From Actinomycetota bacterium (GTDB taxonomy: Bacteria > Actinomycetota > Thermoleophilia > Solirubrobacterales > Solirubrobacteraceae), in the NCBI GenBank assembly GCA_016781085.1, contig JADDQZ010000036.1, forward strand, positions 26,902-90,901: DNA of 64,000 nt, read 5' to 3'. Of the stretch, positions 8,811-17,030 are shown one piece after another. Numbering within the stretch: the first letter of the stretch is position 1; every line of letters begins with the position of its first letter. A model generated the notes under the pieces. The model was not told the origin of the DNA and did no database searches. It worked only from the letters and a program-made list of their open reading frames with translations. The position numbers and the translations under genes are program-made.

Positions 8811-8851
8811 CGGGAGTGGCCACGCTAGTGGCCGGTCCGGACGGTAGGACG

Positions 8852-9940
8852 CTAGGGCGCCTCAGCGGGCGCAGACGACGGCGTGGCGTCAGATGGTTCC
8901 GGTGCACGAGGCGCCACCGCCGCTTCGGCCCCCGGTGGAGGCGGGCGCAAGGCATGCGCGGCGCCAAGCTGTGAAAGGGTGAGGCCCAACAGGTCGTTGC
9001 GGATGGCTTGAGCCGCCAGCTCGACCGCACGCCCAAAGCCCGGAGCAGAGAAGGATCCGTGCGCCATGACGCCCACTGCCCGCAGCCCCAGCAGGACAGC
9101 GCCCCCCTGCGCCTCGGGATCCACCGTGTTCCGCAGGTCCCCCAGCGCGGGCTTGAGCAGCAACCCGCCCAGCGCCGCCCGCGGCGAGGCGTGCGCCGAA
9201 GACCGCACAGCTCGGAAGATCGCCGCTGATGTTCCCTCCATCACCTTCAGCGCGACGTTGCCTGTGAATCCGTCGGTGACTATGACGTCGGCCGCTCCCG
9301 AGCCGATCGCGAAGCCCTCGATGTTTCCGACGAAGTGCAAACCCAGGCCGGCATCGCCGGACAACGCCGCGTGCGCGGCCACGATCTCTTCGCGGCCGCG
9401 CTCGGCTTCCTCGCCATTGGAAAGCAGCGCGACGCGGGGGTGCGCCACTCCCAGCGCGGCCCGCATGAAGGCGGCGCCCATGTGAGCGAACTGCACCAAA
9501 TGCTCAGGACGGACGATGACGTTCGCGCCGGCGTCGAGCAACAGGAAAGGATGGTCCGGCATCGGCACCAGGGCTGCGAGTGCCGGGCGGTGGATGCCGC
9601 GCGCGCGCTTGACAGTGAACAAACCCGCTGCCAGCGCCGCCCCCGTGGATCCGCCGGTAACCACGGCCTGTGCGTGGCCATCGGCGACAGCCCGCCACGC
9701 CTGCACGATCGAGGCATCAGGGTGCAGTCTCACCGCGCGTGCCGGATCAGCCGATTTGGCGATGGACAGCGGCGCGTCGACGACTTCAACGGACTCCGGC
9801 AAAGATCCCATCTCGCGCGCAGGCCCGAAGATCAGGACGTTGACGCCGGACTCTGCGGCCAGCACCGCTCCGCGAGCCACTTCCGCTGGTCCAGCGTCGG
9901 CCCCGTTGGCGTCAACAGCGACGGTGAGCGACAGACTCAC
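8852..9940 (-). CDS. plsX: Phosphate acyltransferase PlsX
   Basis: A 362-residue PlsX, which converts acyl-ACP and phosphate to acyl-phosphate for the first acylation of glycerol-3-phosphate. Family features include VAVDANGADAGPAEVARG at the N-terminus, VTGGSTGAALAAGLFTVKR, VLLDAGANVIVRPEHLVQFA and DVIVTDGFTGNVALKVMEG. It lies 15 bases downstream of rpmF and 41 bases upstream of acpP, the standard rpmF-plsX-acpP arrangement. The last 40 or so residues are Ala/Pro-rich and look like an unstructured tail. Confidence 0.95.
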   Translation of the reverse strand: MSLSLTVAVDANGADAGPAEVARGAVLAAESGVNVLIFGPAREMGSLPESVEVVDAPLSIAKSADPARAVRLHPDASIVQAWRAVADGHAQAVVTGGSTGAALAAGLFTVKRARGIHRPALAALVPMPDHPFLLLDAGANVIVRPEHLVQFAHMGAAFMRAALGVAHPRVALLSNGEEAERGREEIVAAHAALSGDAGLGLHFVGNIEGFAIGSGAADVIVTDGFTGNVALKVMEGTSAAIFRAVRSSAHASPRAALGGLLLKPALGDLRNTVDPEAQGGAVLLGLRAVGVMAHGSFSAPGFGRAVELAAQAIRNDLLGLTLSQLGAAHALRPPPPGAEAAVAPRAPEPSDATPSSAPAEAP

Positions 9941-9955
9941 CTCCGAGGGCGGCGG

Positions 9956-10165
9956 TTAGTGGTCGTGGTCGTGGTCGTGCACGTCGACATCCGACTGTGC
10001 GACGACTTCGCGGCCACCGTAGGAGCCGCAATTACCGCATACGCGATGCGGACGACGCGGCTGGTGGCACTGCGGGCACTCGTTGAGCACAGGAGCGCCG
10101 ACCTTGTGCTGCGAGCGGCGCTTGTTCGTGCGCGAATGCGATTGCTTCTGCTTGGGGACAGCCAT
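9956..10165 (-). CDS. rpmF: 50S ribosomal protein L32, zinc-ribbon form with His/Asp tail
   Basis: A 69-residue L32 starting MAVPKQKQSHSRTNKRRSQH. Two Cys pairs (CPQC and CGNC) show it is the zinc-binding form. It ends with the unusual tail DVDVHDHDHDH, encoded by a tandem GTGGTC-type repeat on the plus strand at about 9960-9977. The tail resembles a metal-binding site. The gene sits between yceD (21 bases upstream) and plsX (15 bases downstream), the conserved arrangement. The repeat could vary in copy number by slippage. Confidence 0.95.
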   Translation of the reverse strand: MAVPKQKQSHSRTNKRRSQHKVGAPVLNECPQCHQPRRPHRVCGNCGSYGGREVVAQSDVDVHDHDHDH

Positions 10166-10186
10166 GCGACGCGGGAGATTAGCGGA

Positions 10187-10708
10187 TCACTCGTCGAACT
10201 TCAGTTCCGCCAGCTTCGCCCAGCGTGGATCGGGCTCGCTCTCGTGCGCGTGATCCGGATGCTCATTGAGGTTCACGCCACAGCGCCCGCATAGCCCGCG
10301 GCAATCAGGGCGGCAGGTGATCTGGGCGGACAAGGCCAGCGCGAGCGCGTCCCGCGCCCATGACTTCAGATTGAGCTCACCGTCATCGACGTACGGCGAG
10401 CTGAGTTGGTCATCACCGCCGCTTTGCTGGTCGACCTCACGCACGTCGACTTTGAAGCCCGGCGTGGCCTCCTCCAAGCAGCGCATGCACGGACCGCGGA
10501 GCTGGGCGGCGAACCGCAGCCGCAGCGCCCAGCCGCTGCCGACCGTGCGCGACAAGTCGAGCGTTGCGGGCAGCAGGGACGGATCGACCTCGTAGCGTTG
10601 ACCGCCGTAGGAGAAGGGCTCTACCGCGATGTGCAGATCGAACCGGCGGGCTTCACCGGAGGTCAACCCGAGGCGACCCAGGTCCAGGGAATCCGTGCGC
10701 TGTGCCAT
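10187..10708 (-). CDS. YceD/DUF177 family protein (rRNA-linked, metal-binding Cys)
   Basis: A 173-residue DUF177 protein. Diagnostic parts are LRLRFAAQLRGPCMRCLEEA and the C-terminal CRPDCRGLCGRCGVNLNE, with Cys pairs that may bind metal, ending PRWAKLAELKFDE. The family is always encoded just before rpmF and has been linked to 23S rRNA accumulation in bacteria and plants. The ATG lies only six bases after a TAGGCT -10 box with no Shine-Dalgarno, so the transcript may be leaderless and start the yceD-to-smc operon. Confidence 0.9.
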   Translation of the reverse strand: MAQRTDSLDLGRLGLTSGEARRFDLHIAVEPFSYGGQRYEVDPSLLPATLDLSRTVGSGWALRLRFAAQLRGPCMRCLEEATPGFKVDVREVDQQSGGDDQLSSPYVDDGELNLKSWARDALALALSAQITCRPDCRGLCGRCGVNLNEHPDHAHESEPDPRWAKLAELKFDE

Positions 10709-10714
10709 TGCCTG

Positions 10715-10720
10715 AGCCTA
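10715..10720 (-). promoter_or_regulatory. -10 element for a possibly leaderless yceD-rpmF-plsX-acpP-rnc-smc transcript
   Basis: Minus-strand TAGGCT, a common actinobacterial -10 sequence, is separated from the yceD ATG by six bases (CAGGCA). A start site seven bases downstream would put the mRNA 5' end at or next to the A of ATG. No convincing TTGACA-like -35 was found 17-19 bases upstream, so this is moderate evidence. Confidence 0.45.
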
Positions 10721-10770
10721 CCCGCGTCCAGGCGGCAGCTCGAGATCGGCCGGTGACCGCCCCGTTTCGA

Positions 10771-11169
10771 TCAGGCGGTAGACGCACCCTCGATCCGCGC
10801 CAGGGTGGCGTCCTCATGCTCCTCCACGGAAACCGGGTTGGCCGGCCGACCACCGAGCCGGGCGATCGCTTCGGCAACGCGCAGAGGATTGCGAGCGCCT
10901 AGCGGCTCGGCCAGTCCTGCGACGGGGATTCCAGCAGCGCGGACGGAACGGCGACGGCTTGGGCGCGAAGCCGGTCGATGTGTCCAGCCTGCTCGTCGAA
11001 TGCCACAGCGGCCAACTCTTCCAAGTCCGCGAGTTCGACAGGATGGGCGCCCAGCGCGAGCACGAGGAAGCCTGGGACCAAGCGTCCCAACGAGCAATCG
11101 CGCGTCCGCGGTGGTCGCCGTCGGCGCCACACCACCGAGTTCCACGAGGGCCCCGACGACGGCCGCCAC
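10771..11169 (-). pseudogene. Frame-broken unrecognised ORF
   Basis: The 577-base stretch 10709-11285 has no intact recognisable gene. On the minus strand a plausible protein is split between frames. One frame holds AVVGALVELGGVAPTATTAD from GTG 11169 to about 11080; the next holds VPGFLVLALGAHPVELADLE to about 10920; the first frame then resumes with AGLAEPLGARNPLRVAEAIA and ends at 10771. Third-position GC stays around 70-80 percent along this path. Two compensating frameshifts could mean a decayed gene or base-calling errors. I do not recognise the family, and a chance open antisense frame is possible. Confidence 0.35.
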
Positions 11170-11285
11170 TCCTGGACGTCAACACGATCGCACCGTATCC
11201 GTGACGCGGCGAACCCGACGACCGCGGTACGGGGCCGTGCCGGCTTTTCCGTCAGGACGGTCACCTACCGTGCGACTCACTGCTC

Positions 11286-12584
11286 ATGGAAGCCGCCACT
11301 CCCCTTCGCCAGCCCCGGGTCCACATCTTTTCCAACGCCTTCGTCGTCGACGGCCTGACGATCGACGACCGCTGCGCCGCGGAGCTTCTGCGCTCGCGTA
11401 GCGATGCCGGCGAAGATCCCGTGCGCGTCGTCACCGAGGCGATCGAGATCGGGGCACGGGTGCTGGACCGCGAGCAGGCGGGCGCAACAGTGGAGCTTTT
11501 CCGGGCCGACCTCGAGAAGTCCACGCGCGAAGCCGAGGCCGCGCTCGCGGCCCGCGTGGTTGAGATGTCGGAAGCCTTCGCCCGCAAGTTCGATGAGGCC
11601 TTCGCAGCCGACAGCGGCCACGTCTCACGCTCACTGGAACGCCATTTCGGTGAAGGCTCCAGCGAAGCGGTGCAGCATCGGATCCGCCAAGTGATGAGCG
11701 AGGCTTCCGTCAAAGCGCGCGAAGAGATGGTGCGCCAGTTCTCATCAGACAGTGCCGGCAACCCGCTGGCGGGCTTTCAGCGCATGGCCATCGCGACGAT
11801 CAAGCAGGGTGCCGACCAACAGGCCACTCATCTGCGCGCTCTCAACGAGCAGATCAGCGCGATGAAGGTGGAACTGCGCTCCTTGCGCGACGAGAAGGAG
11901 AAGCTCCAGGAAGTGGCCGCCGAGCGCGAGCGCTCGACCGCGAAAGGGCGGCCGTACGAGGAAGCGGTCTGCGAAGCAATCGACGCGATCGCCCGTGCCC
12001 AAGGCGACGATTGCGACGCGGTCGGCGACGTCCGTGGCGCCGGCGGGCGCAAGGGCGATGTGCTGGTCGACATCGACGGGTGCGGAGGCCGTCCTCGGGG
12101 CCGGATCGTCTTTGAAGCCAAGAACTCCCACCGGCCACGCAAGCAGGCGCTGGCCGAGCTCGACGCCGCACTTGGTCAGCGTGACGCCGATTACGGGGTG
12201 TGGGTCGTCCCCTCGCAAGACTTGCTGCCCTCGAAGGGACACCAGCTCCGCGAGATCAACGGCGACAAGCTCTTCGTCGTCTACAACCCCGAAGAGGACT
12301 CGCGGCTCAACCTCGAGGTCGCCTACTCACTGGCGCGGGCGCGCGTGCTGATGGCCAAAGCCGACGGCGAGGGGGTTGATGGCGGCGCGCTCAGTTCCGA
12401 GGTCGAGCGTGCGCTGGGAGCCCTCGACGACGTCCGCCGGATCAAGTCTCAGCTCACCGCGGCAGCCAAGGGGATCGACGAAGCCCGCGGCATCGTCGAG
12501 ACGATGGCCGAAACGGTTCGCGGTCATCTTCGGCGGATCGACGAGCTGGTCGCCGCTGCCGCTAGCCCCGCCGATAGTGACTGA
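11286..12584 (+). CDS. Coiled-coil protein with PD-(D/E)XK nuclease-like C-terminal domain
   Basis: A 432-residue soluble protein, alone on the plus strand. Residues 60-220 are rich in Glu, Arg and Ala with heptad-like patterns, indicating a long coiled coil. From about 221 a compact domain begins (KGRPYEEAVCEAIDAI), then KGDVLVDI with Asp258 and IVFEAKNS with Glu277-Ala-Lys279, followed by YGVWVVPSQ. The E...D...ExK order matches the PD-(D/E)XK fold seen in restriction enzymes and RmuC-type proteins, so DNA binding or cleavage is inferred. A C-terminal helical region (about 370-432) ends the protein. No partner is adjacent. No strong Shine-Dalgarno precedes the ATG. The family name is not recognised. 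Confidence 0.7.
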   Translation: MEAATPLRQPRVHIFSNAFVVDGLTIDDRCAAELLRSRSDAGEDPVRVVTEAIEIGARVLDREQAGATVELFRADLEKSTREAEAALAARVVEMSEAFARKFDEAFAADSGHVSRSLERHFGEGSSEAVQHRIRQVMSEASVKAREEMVRQFSSDSAGNPLAGFQRMAIATIKQGADQQATHLRALNEQISAMKVELRSLRDEKEKLQEVAAERERSTAKGRPYEEAVCEAIDAIARAQGDDCDAVGDVRGAGGRKGDVLVDIDGCGGRPRGRIVFEAKNSHRPRKQALAELDAALGQRDADYGVWVVPSQDLLPSKGHQLREINGDKLFVVYNPEEDSRLNLEVAYSLARARVLMAKADGEGVDGGALSSEVERALGALDDVRRIKSQLTAAAKGIDEARGIVETMAETVRGHLRRIDELVAAAASPADSD

Positions 12585-12610
12585 GGCGCCGGACGCGGAA
12601 CTCGGCTCCC

Positions 12611-13228
12611 TTACTCAGTGGTGTAGGCGGCTGACCCGAAAGTCGTGGTGAAGACGGCCGCCGGCGCGCCGTGCGAATTCGGATCGGGAGCGTCGAAGAC
12701 AATCCCGATTCCAATCTGGCTGTAGCGCGGATCGAGCATGTTGCGGCGATGACCAGGGCTGTCGAGCCAGAGCTGCAGAGCGTTTCCTGCGGTGCCCTTT
12801 TCGCGCTCGCCCCAAGCCAGATTTTCGCCCACGAGGCTGGCCCGGTAACCCGTCTTCGCTATCCGCATCCATGGCTGAACGCCTTCTGGCGTGTTGTGCT
12901 CGAAGTAGTCACGCCGCGCCATATCGATCGAGTGCTCAATGGCCGCTTCTTCCAGAGCCGGATCCTCCACTAGGACACTCAGTCCGCGACGGGCACGCTC
13001 GCCGTTGACCAGACACAGCGTCGCCTGCTTCGTCTGCCCTATCTCGCCTTCTTCCGGCAGGAGCCATGCTCCCGGACAACCACCATCGGGCCGGGCTACT
13101 GCCGTCGTTGGAGCTGAAGGGGTCCATTGCACCAGCAGCACAACACCGCAGAGCAAGGCCACGGCCATGACCAGCCGGCGCGGACCGGCCTTACGCCAAG
13201 TGATCTCTTCGCCTGGCTCCATGCCCAT
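12611..13228 (-). CDS. Secreted or membrane-anchored CAP (SCP/PR1) domain protein
   Basis: A 205-residue protein with an N-terminal hydrophobic signal or anchor (about 18-36, RLVMAVALLCGVVLLV) and a bacterial CAP domain: LVNGERARRGL, HSIDMARRDYFEH, GENLAWGE, WLDSPGHRRNMLDPRYSQIG. The conserved His and Glu residues of the CAP cavity are present. Bacterial CAP proteins are secreted; their function is mostly unknown, though lipid and cell-wall roles are proposed. The gene ends 26 bases from the convergent coiled-coil gene. A 7-bp inverted repeat lies about 50-70 bases upstream of its start. Confidence 0.88.
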   Translation of the reverse strand: MGMEPGEEITWRKAGPRRLVMAVALLCGVVLLVQWTPSAPTTAVARPDGGCPGAWLLPEEGEIGQTKQATLCLVNGERARRGLSVLVEDPALEEAAIEHSIDMARRDYFEHNTPEGVQPWMRIAKTGYRASLVGENLAWGEREKGTAGNALQLWLDSPGHRRNMLDPRYSQIGIGIVFDAPDPNSHGAPAAVFTTTFGSAAYTTE

Positions 13229-13279
13229 GTCATCGGACAGCCCGGCTCAGCTTTGTAGCGCCAAGCCAGCCTTCTTCAC

Positions 13280-13298
13280 CTTGACCGGCTAGGTCAAG
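13280..13298. promoter_or_regulatory. Inverted repeat CTTGACC-N5-GGTCAAG upstream of the CAP gene
   Basis: CTTGACC and GGTCAAG are perfect inverted repeats separated by five bases in the 121-base gap upstream of the CAP-domain gene. The dyad could be a repressor or activator operator. No regulator gene is adjacent, so the binding protein is unknown. Confidence 0.3.
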
Positions 13299-13328
13299 TT
13301 GGATGGGCCCGCTGGCCGCTACGTGTTT

Positions 13329-13344
13329 ACGGGCCGCGGCCCGT
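13329..13344 (-). terminator. GC hairpin after the DivIVA-like gene
   Basis: The 16-base perfect palindrome ACGGGCCGCGGCCCGT begins five bases after the stop of the DivIVA-like gene and can fold as a 6-bp stem with a 4-base loop. There is no U-tract on the minus strand, as is often the case in high-GC actinobacteria, so its terminator role is inferred. Confidence 0.4.
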
Positions 13345-13349
13345 GAGCT

Positions 13350-13814
13350 TCAGCCGACTTCGGCGGGCTCGTCTTTGCCTTGCAGACGCTCGCGCCCGCG
13401 CTGAACCGCTCCGATGAACTTGGAGAGATTCACTTCCAGGGTGTTGAGGATGTCGTCGGCGTAGTCCTCGGCGCCCAAGCGAATCTCACGCTCGCGCGCC
13501 CGCGCGTCCTCGATGATGTCTTCGGCCGTACGCTCGGCCTGCTTGGTTACTTCTTGCTCGGAAGTGAGCTGGTTCTGGCGCTCACGCGCCTCAGCGACGA
13601 TGCGCTCGGCTTCGCGCTTGGCTTCGGCCAGCATCTCCTGGCGCTCCTTGACGATCCAACGAGCTTGCTTGATCTCTTCCGGGATCGTCGCTCGCATCTG
13701 GTCGAGGAGGTCGTAGATCTCGTCCTTGTCCACGCCCACGCGCCCCGTCAACGGGACTTGCTTGGCGTTGTGGACAAGGTCGTCCAGCTTGTCGATCAAT
13801 ACAAGGACGTCCAT
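13350..13814 (-). CDS. DivIVA/SepIVA-like coiled-coil protein
   Basis: A 154-residue, charged, almost fully helical protein (MDVLVLIDKLDDLVHNAKQV, then EAKREAERIVAEARERQNQL). It resembles the actinobacterial proteins often called ATP synthase F0 subunit B-like or SepIVA, which contain a short DivIVA-type N-terminus and act in cell division or polar growth. It is 17 bases downstream of coaD, the conserved neighbourhood of the family. No membrane segment is seen, so it is not a real ATP synthase subunit. Function is by family analogy. Confidence 0.8.
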   Translation of the reverse strand: MDVLVLIDKLDDLVHNAKQVPLTGRVGVDKDEIYDLLDQMRATIPEEIKQARWIVKERQEMLAEAKREAERIVAEARERQNQLTSEQEVTKQAERTAEDIIEDARAREREIRLGAEDYADDILNTLEVNLSKFIGAVQRGRERLQGKDEPAEVG

Positions 13815-13831
13815 GGCTGCCGTTTCGTTCG

Positions 13832-14329
13832 TCAGCGGCCTAGTTCTTCCTCCAAGCGCTGCGCGACGCGCTCGGGGACCAGGTCGGAGATGTCGCCGCC
13901 GAAGGTGGCCATCTCCTTTATTCCGCTGGAGGAGAGGAAAGAGTACTGTGGCCCGGCCATCAGGTAGACGGACTCTATGTCAGGGGCGAGCCTGCGGTTG
14001 AGCTGATTCATCTCGAATTCGTATTCGAAGTCCGAGATCGCTCGTAAGCCTTTGACGATCGCCGTCGCCCCGCGTTCGCGTGCAAAGTCGACGATCAGGG
14101 TGTCAAAGAGCTCGACCTCGACGTTCGGCAGATGCCGGGTTGCCTGCTGGATGAAGCCAACGCGCTCTTCTGCCGTGAACAGCGCTTTGTTCTTGCGCAC
14201 CGACGTGTCGACGACGGCGACGATGACCTTCTCGAAGACGCTTGAGGCGCGTGCGATGACGTCGAGATGCCCGTTCGTGACGGGATCGTAGGAGCCGGGG
14301 CACACGGCGTAGCGTTTATCGGAAGGCAT
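13832..14329 (-). CDS. coaD: Phosphopantetheine adenylyltransferase
   Basis: A 165-residue CoaD (PPAT), which makes dephospho-CoA from phosphopantetheine and ATP. The nucleotidyltransferase motif GSYDPVTNGHLDVI lies near the N-terminus, with IVKGLRAISDFEYEFEM and the ATP-binding YSFLSSSGIKE further on. Length is typical. The gene overlaps the rsmD end by 14 bases and is followed 17 bases later by the DivIVA-like gene. The rsmD-coaD pair is widespread in bacteria. Confidence 0.96.
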   Translation of the reverse strand: MPSDKRYAVCPGSYDPVTNGHLDVIARASSVFEKVIVAVVDTSVRKNKALFTAEERVGFIQQATRHLPNVEVELFDTLIVDFARERGATAIVKGLRAISDFEYEFEMNQLNRRLAPDIESVYLMAGPQYSFLSSSGIKEMATFGGDISDLVPERVAQRLEEELGR

Positions 14330-14852
14330 GAATGCTGATCAGGGTGTCGCCGTAGCGGCGTTGGTCTTCAAGAGGCAGGTCTAGGTTCATCGGTGTCCGG
14401 CGAGCGGTTTCACACACCACCGTCGCGCCGGGGACGAGCACGGCGGGCAGCAGTTCGGAAACGTCCACTCCGAAGTCCGCCGCCGAGCGGTACGGGGGAT
14501 CTAGCAAGGCGAGATCGTATTGACGCGCCGCGGTACGTGCGGCTCGGAGGAATCCGCGGGCGTCCGCGCGCCTCACTTCGGCGTCGATCCGCAGTGTCTC
14601 CAAGTTCGCGCGGATGACACGAATGGCGGCCGGCGAGACGTCGACAAAAGTGGCGTCAACGGCGCCGCGCGAGAGCGCCTCGATCCCCAGCGCACCGGAG
14701 CCCGCGAAGAGGTCCAGCACGCGCGCACCTTCGACGCGGTTTGAGAGCACCGAAAACAAGGCTTCGCGGACCCGGTCGCTCGTGGGACGGGTTTCTACGC
14801 CCGGGGGAGCCTGTAGGCGCCGGCCGCCATAAGCGCCCGCGATCACCCTCAC
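14316..14852 (-). CDS. rsmD: 16S rRNA (guanine(966)-N(2))-methyltransferase RsmD
   Basis: A 178-residue Rossmann methyltransferase. It has RVIAGAYGGRRLQAP, PTSDRVREALFSVL, SAM motif LDLFAGSGALGIEALSRGA and catalytic DPPY in LALLDPPYRS. RsmD methylates G966 of 16S rRNA. The ATG overlaps the recG stop (ATGA) and the 3' end overlaps coaD by 14 bases, so translation of the three is probably coupled. Confidence 0.95.
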   Translation of the reverse strand: MRVIAGAYGGRRLQAPPGVETRPTSDRVREALFSVLSNRVEGARVLDLFAGSGALGIEALSRGAVDATFVDVSPAAIRVIRANLETLRIDAEVRRADARGFLRAARTAARQYDLALLDPPYRSAADFGVDVSELLPAVLVPGATVVCETARRTPMNLDLPLEDQRRYGDTLISIHAFR

Positions 14853-16975
14853 GCTGGAATCGGCTCGAACTCGTCCGCTCCCTGCGCGGCCAGCACCGCC
14901 TCGGCGAGCAATCTATGTTCCGGCTCCGCCAACTCCGGATCGCCGTCGAGTATTCGCAGCGCCCGCGTCCGCGCGCGCTCGAGCAGCTCGGCGTCTTCGG
15001 GCAGGCAAGCGTGGCGGAACTGCGCGAGACCCGACTGGCGCGTCCCGAGCATCTCCCCCTCCCCCCGCAGCTCGAGGTCGATTTCTGCAAGTTTGAAGCC
15101 GTCGGAGTGCTCAGCCAGCGCCCGCAGCCGCGCCGACTCGCGTGGCCCGAACAGCAGGCACAGCGAATCGAAGTGCCCGCGCCCGATGCGGCCACGAAGC
15201 TGGTGCAATTGTGAGATGCCGTAACGCTCGGCGTCTTCAATCAGCATCACCGTCGCATTGGGGACGTCGATTCCTACTTCGATGACAGTGGTGGCGACGA
15301 GCACGTCGGCGGCGCCGGCGGCGAACGCTTCCATCGCTGCCTGCTTGCCACGCGCGGGCATCTGGCCGTGAAGGAGCGTCAAGCGGAAGTCCGCAAGCTC
15401 TGTCTGAGCCAGCCGCTCGTATTCGGCCGTCGCGGCACGAGCTTGCAGGGCTTCGGACTGCTCGACGAGCGGACAAACGACAAACGCCTGCCGGCCCGCG
15501 CGCAGCTCCTCACGCATGCGATCATAAGCGCGGGCGCGCTGGGCATCGCCGGCAGCGACGTAGGTCTCGATCGGCCGGCGGCCTGCCGGCAGCTCGCGCA
15601 AGACGGTTACGTCGAGATCGCCGTAAGCCGTCAGCGCCATCGTCCTGGGAATCGGCGTCGCAGTCATGTGCAGCACGTGTGGCGACAAACCGGAGGGCGC
15701 CTTGCGATCGAGGGCGCGGCGCTGATTGACGCCGAAGCGGTGCTGCTCGTCGACCACCACGACGGCCAGATCGGCGAAGCAGACGGGATCCTCGATCACC
15801 GCGTGCGTTCCGACCAGCAGTTTGAGCTCCCCGTTGGCCAGCCGGCCGAGGAGCTCCGTGCGGCGCCCGGCAGGAGTCGAGCCGGTGAGCAATCCGAGTT
15901 GCAGCAACTCCCCTGGCATGAGCTTCTGCAACGTTGCGAAATGCTGTTCGGCCAGGACTTCGGTCGGCGCCATCAACACCGCTTGAGAGCCTTGCTCGAC
16001 GGCTCGCAACATCGCGTACAACGCCACGACGGTCTTTCCTGAGCCGACTTCGCCCATGAGCAAGCGCTGCATCGGGCGCTCCGAGCAGACGTCGGCGTCG
16101 ATTTCGGCCATCGCCAAGCGCTGGTCGCTGGTGGGCTCGAACGGCAAGCCGGACTTCTGCCAGCGTTGCGTCAACTGCCCGCCCGCCTCCAGGGCTGCCG
16201 CTTTCGCCCCAGCCCGCCGTGTCGCCCTCCGGCGCAGCAGCGCTATCTGGATCAGCAACAGCTCTTCGAAAGCCAGCCGCCGGCGTCCGGCTTCGAGTTC
16301 GCCGAAGTGAGCGGCCAGCAGCGCCGCCGCCCTGTCGGGCAACCGTTCCTGAGTGCGGATGCGCGCCGGCAGCGGCTCCGGTGAGTGCAGGACCGCGTTG
16401 CGGTGCTCGCGCACGAGAGCCAAGACCTGCGTCGAACTCAGCCCCTCGCTGACGGCGTAGGTGGCAACGCCAGATTGCGCCGGCTGCCCTGTCTCGTGGT
16501 GGGCGCCCATCTGCTCGCCCGTCAGAGCGTGCGCTTGCACGCGAAAGGCGTTGCGGCCGTCGTACTTGCCTTGCAGCATGAGGCGCGTCCCGGGGCGATA
16601 CTTTCGCTCAAGCCACGGCTGGTTGAAAAAAGTGGCCTTCATCGGGCCGGTCGCATCGGAAACCACCGCCTCGACGAGAGGGCGCATTCCGCGCCGGCGA
16701 ACCGGCCGCGAAGAGATCGACCTCACTTCGACGACCACGGTCGCCACTTCACCGGGCGAAAGCTCGGCCACGGAGCGAGCGGCACCCCGATCGCGCGGAA
16801 GGTGCTCGAGCAGGTCGCCGACGGTGTGCAACCCCATGCGGGCTGCCGCTTCGGCCGCCTTGGCCGGGGTGATTTCAAGCGGCGCGCTCCACTTGTCCGG
16901 ATCGGGGTAGCGCGGCGGATCCGCCGCCCGCAACGCCGCTTCGGGAAGAGCATCGCTCGAAGCAAACGCGCGCAC
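14849..16975 (-). CDS. recG: ATP-dependent DNA helicase RecG
   Basis: About 708 residues from GTG 16975. An N-terminal wedge/OB domain (AAARMGLHTVGDLLEHLPRD, VKATFFNQ-type region) precedes the helicase core: Walker A MGEVGSGKTVVALY, DEQH box VVVDEQHRFG, HMTATPIPRT and the C-terminal QLRGRIGRG. RecG remodels stalled forks and Holliday junctions. The start is uncertain: no Shine-Dalgarno is seen, and a longer frame extends back into the upstream DAK2 gene. It overlaps rsmD by four bases. Confidence 0.93.
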   Translation of the reverse strand: MRAFASSDALPEAALRAADPPRYPDPDKWSAPLEITPAKAAEAAARMGLHTVGDLLEHLPRDRGAARSVAELSPGEVATVVVEVRSISSRPVRRRGMRPLVEAVVSDATGPMKATFFNQPWLERKYRPGTRLMLQGKYDGRNAFRVQAHALTGEQMGAHHETGQPAQSGVATYAVSEGLSSTQVLALVREHRNAVLHSPEPLPARIRTQERLPDRAAALLAAHFGELEAGRRRLAFEELLLIQIALLRRRATRRAGAKAAALEAGGQLTQRWQKSGLPFEPTSDQRLAMAEIDADVCSERPMQRLLMGEVGSGKTVVALYAMLRAVEQGSQAVLMAPTEVLAEQHFATLQKLMPGELLQLGLLTGSTPAGRRTELLGRLANGELKLLVGTHAVIEDPVCFADLAVVVVDEQHRFGVNQRRALDRKAPSGLSPHVLHMTATPIPRTMALTAYGDLDVTVLRELPAGRRPIETYVAAGDAQRARAYDRMREELRAGRQAFVVCPLVEQSEALQARAATAEYERLAQTELADFRLTLLHGQMPARGKQAAMEAFAAGAADVLVATTVIEVGIDVPNATVMLIEDAERYGISQLHQLRGRIGRGHFDSLCLLFGPRESARLRALAEHSDGFKLAEIDLELRGEGEMLGTRQSGLAQFRHACLPEDAELLERARTRALRILDGDPELAEPEHRLLAEAVLAAQGADEFEPIPA

Positions 16976-17030
16976 GCAACGAATGATGACTACGGCAGTG
17001 GACGGTCGACCTGCCCGTCCCCACTCGCCT

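Noticed and set aside
10805-11401. 198-residue plus-strand ORF opposite the broken ORF
   Set aside because: Composition (Ser/Arg/Pro/Thr-rich, no domains) is that of an antisense shadow, and it runs into the start of the true plus-strand gene.
15368-16042. Long plus-strand ORFs within recG and other minus-strand genes
   Set aside because: They are antisense shadows typical of high-GC DNA; the minus-strand products have full conserved motifs.
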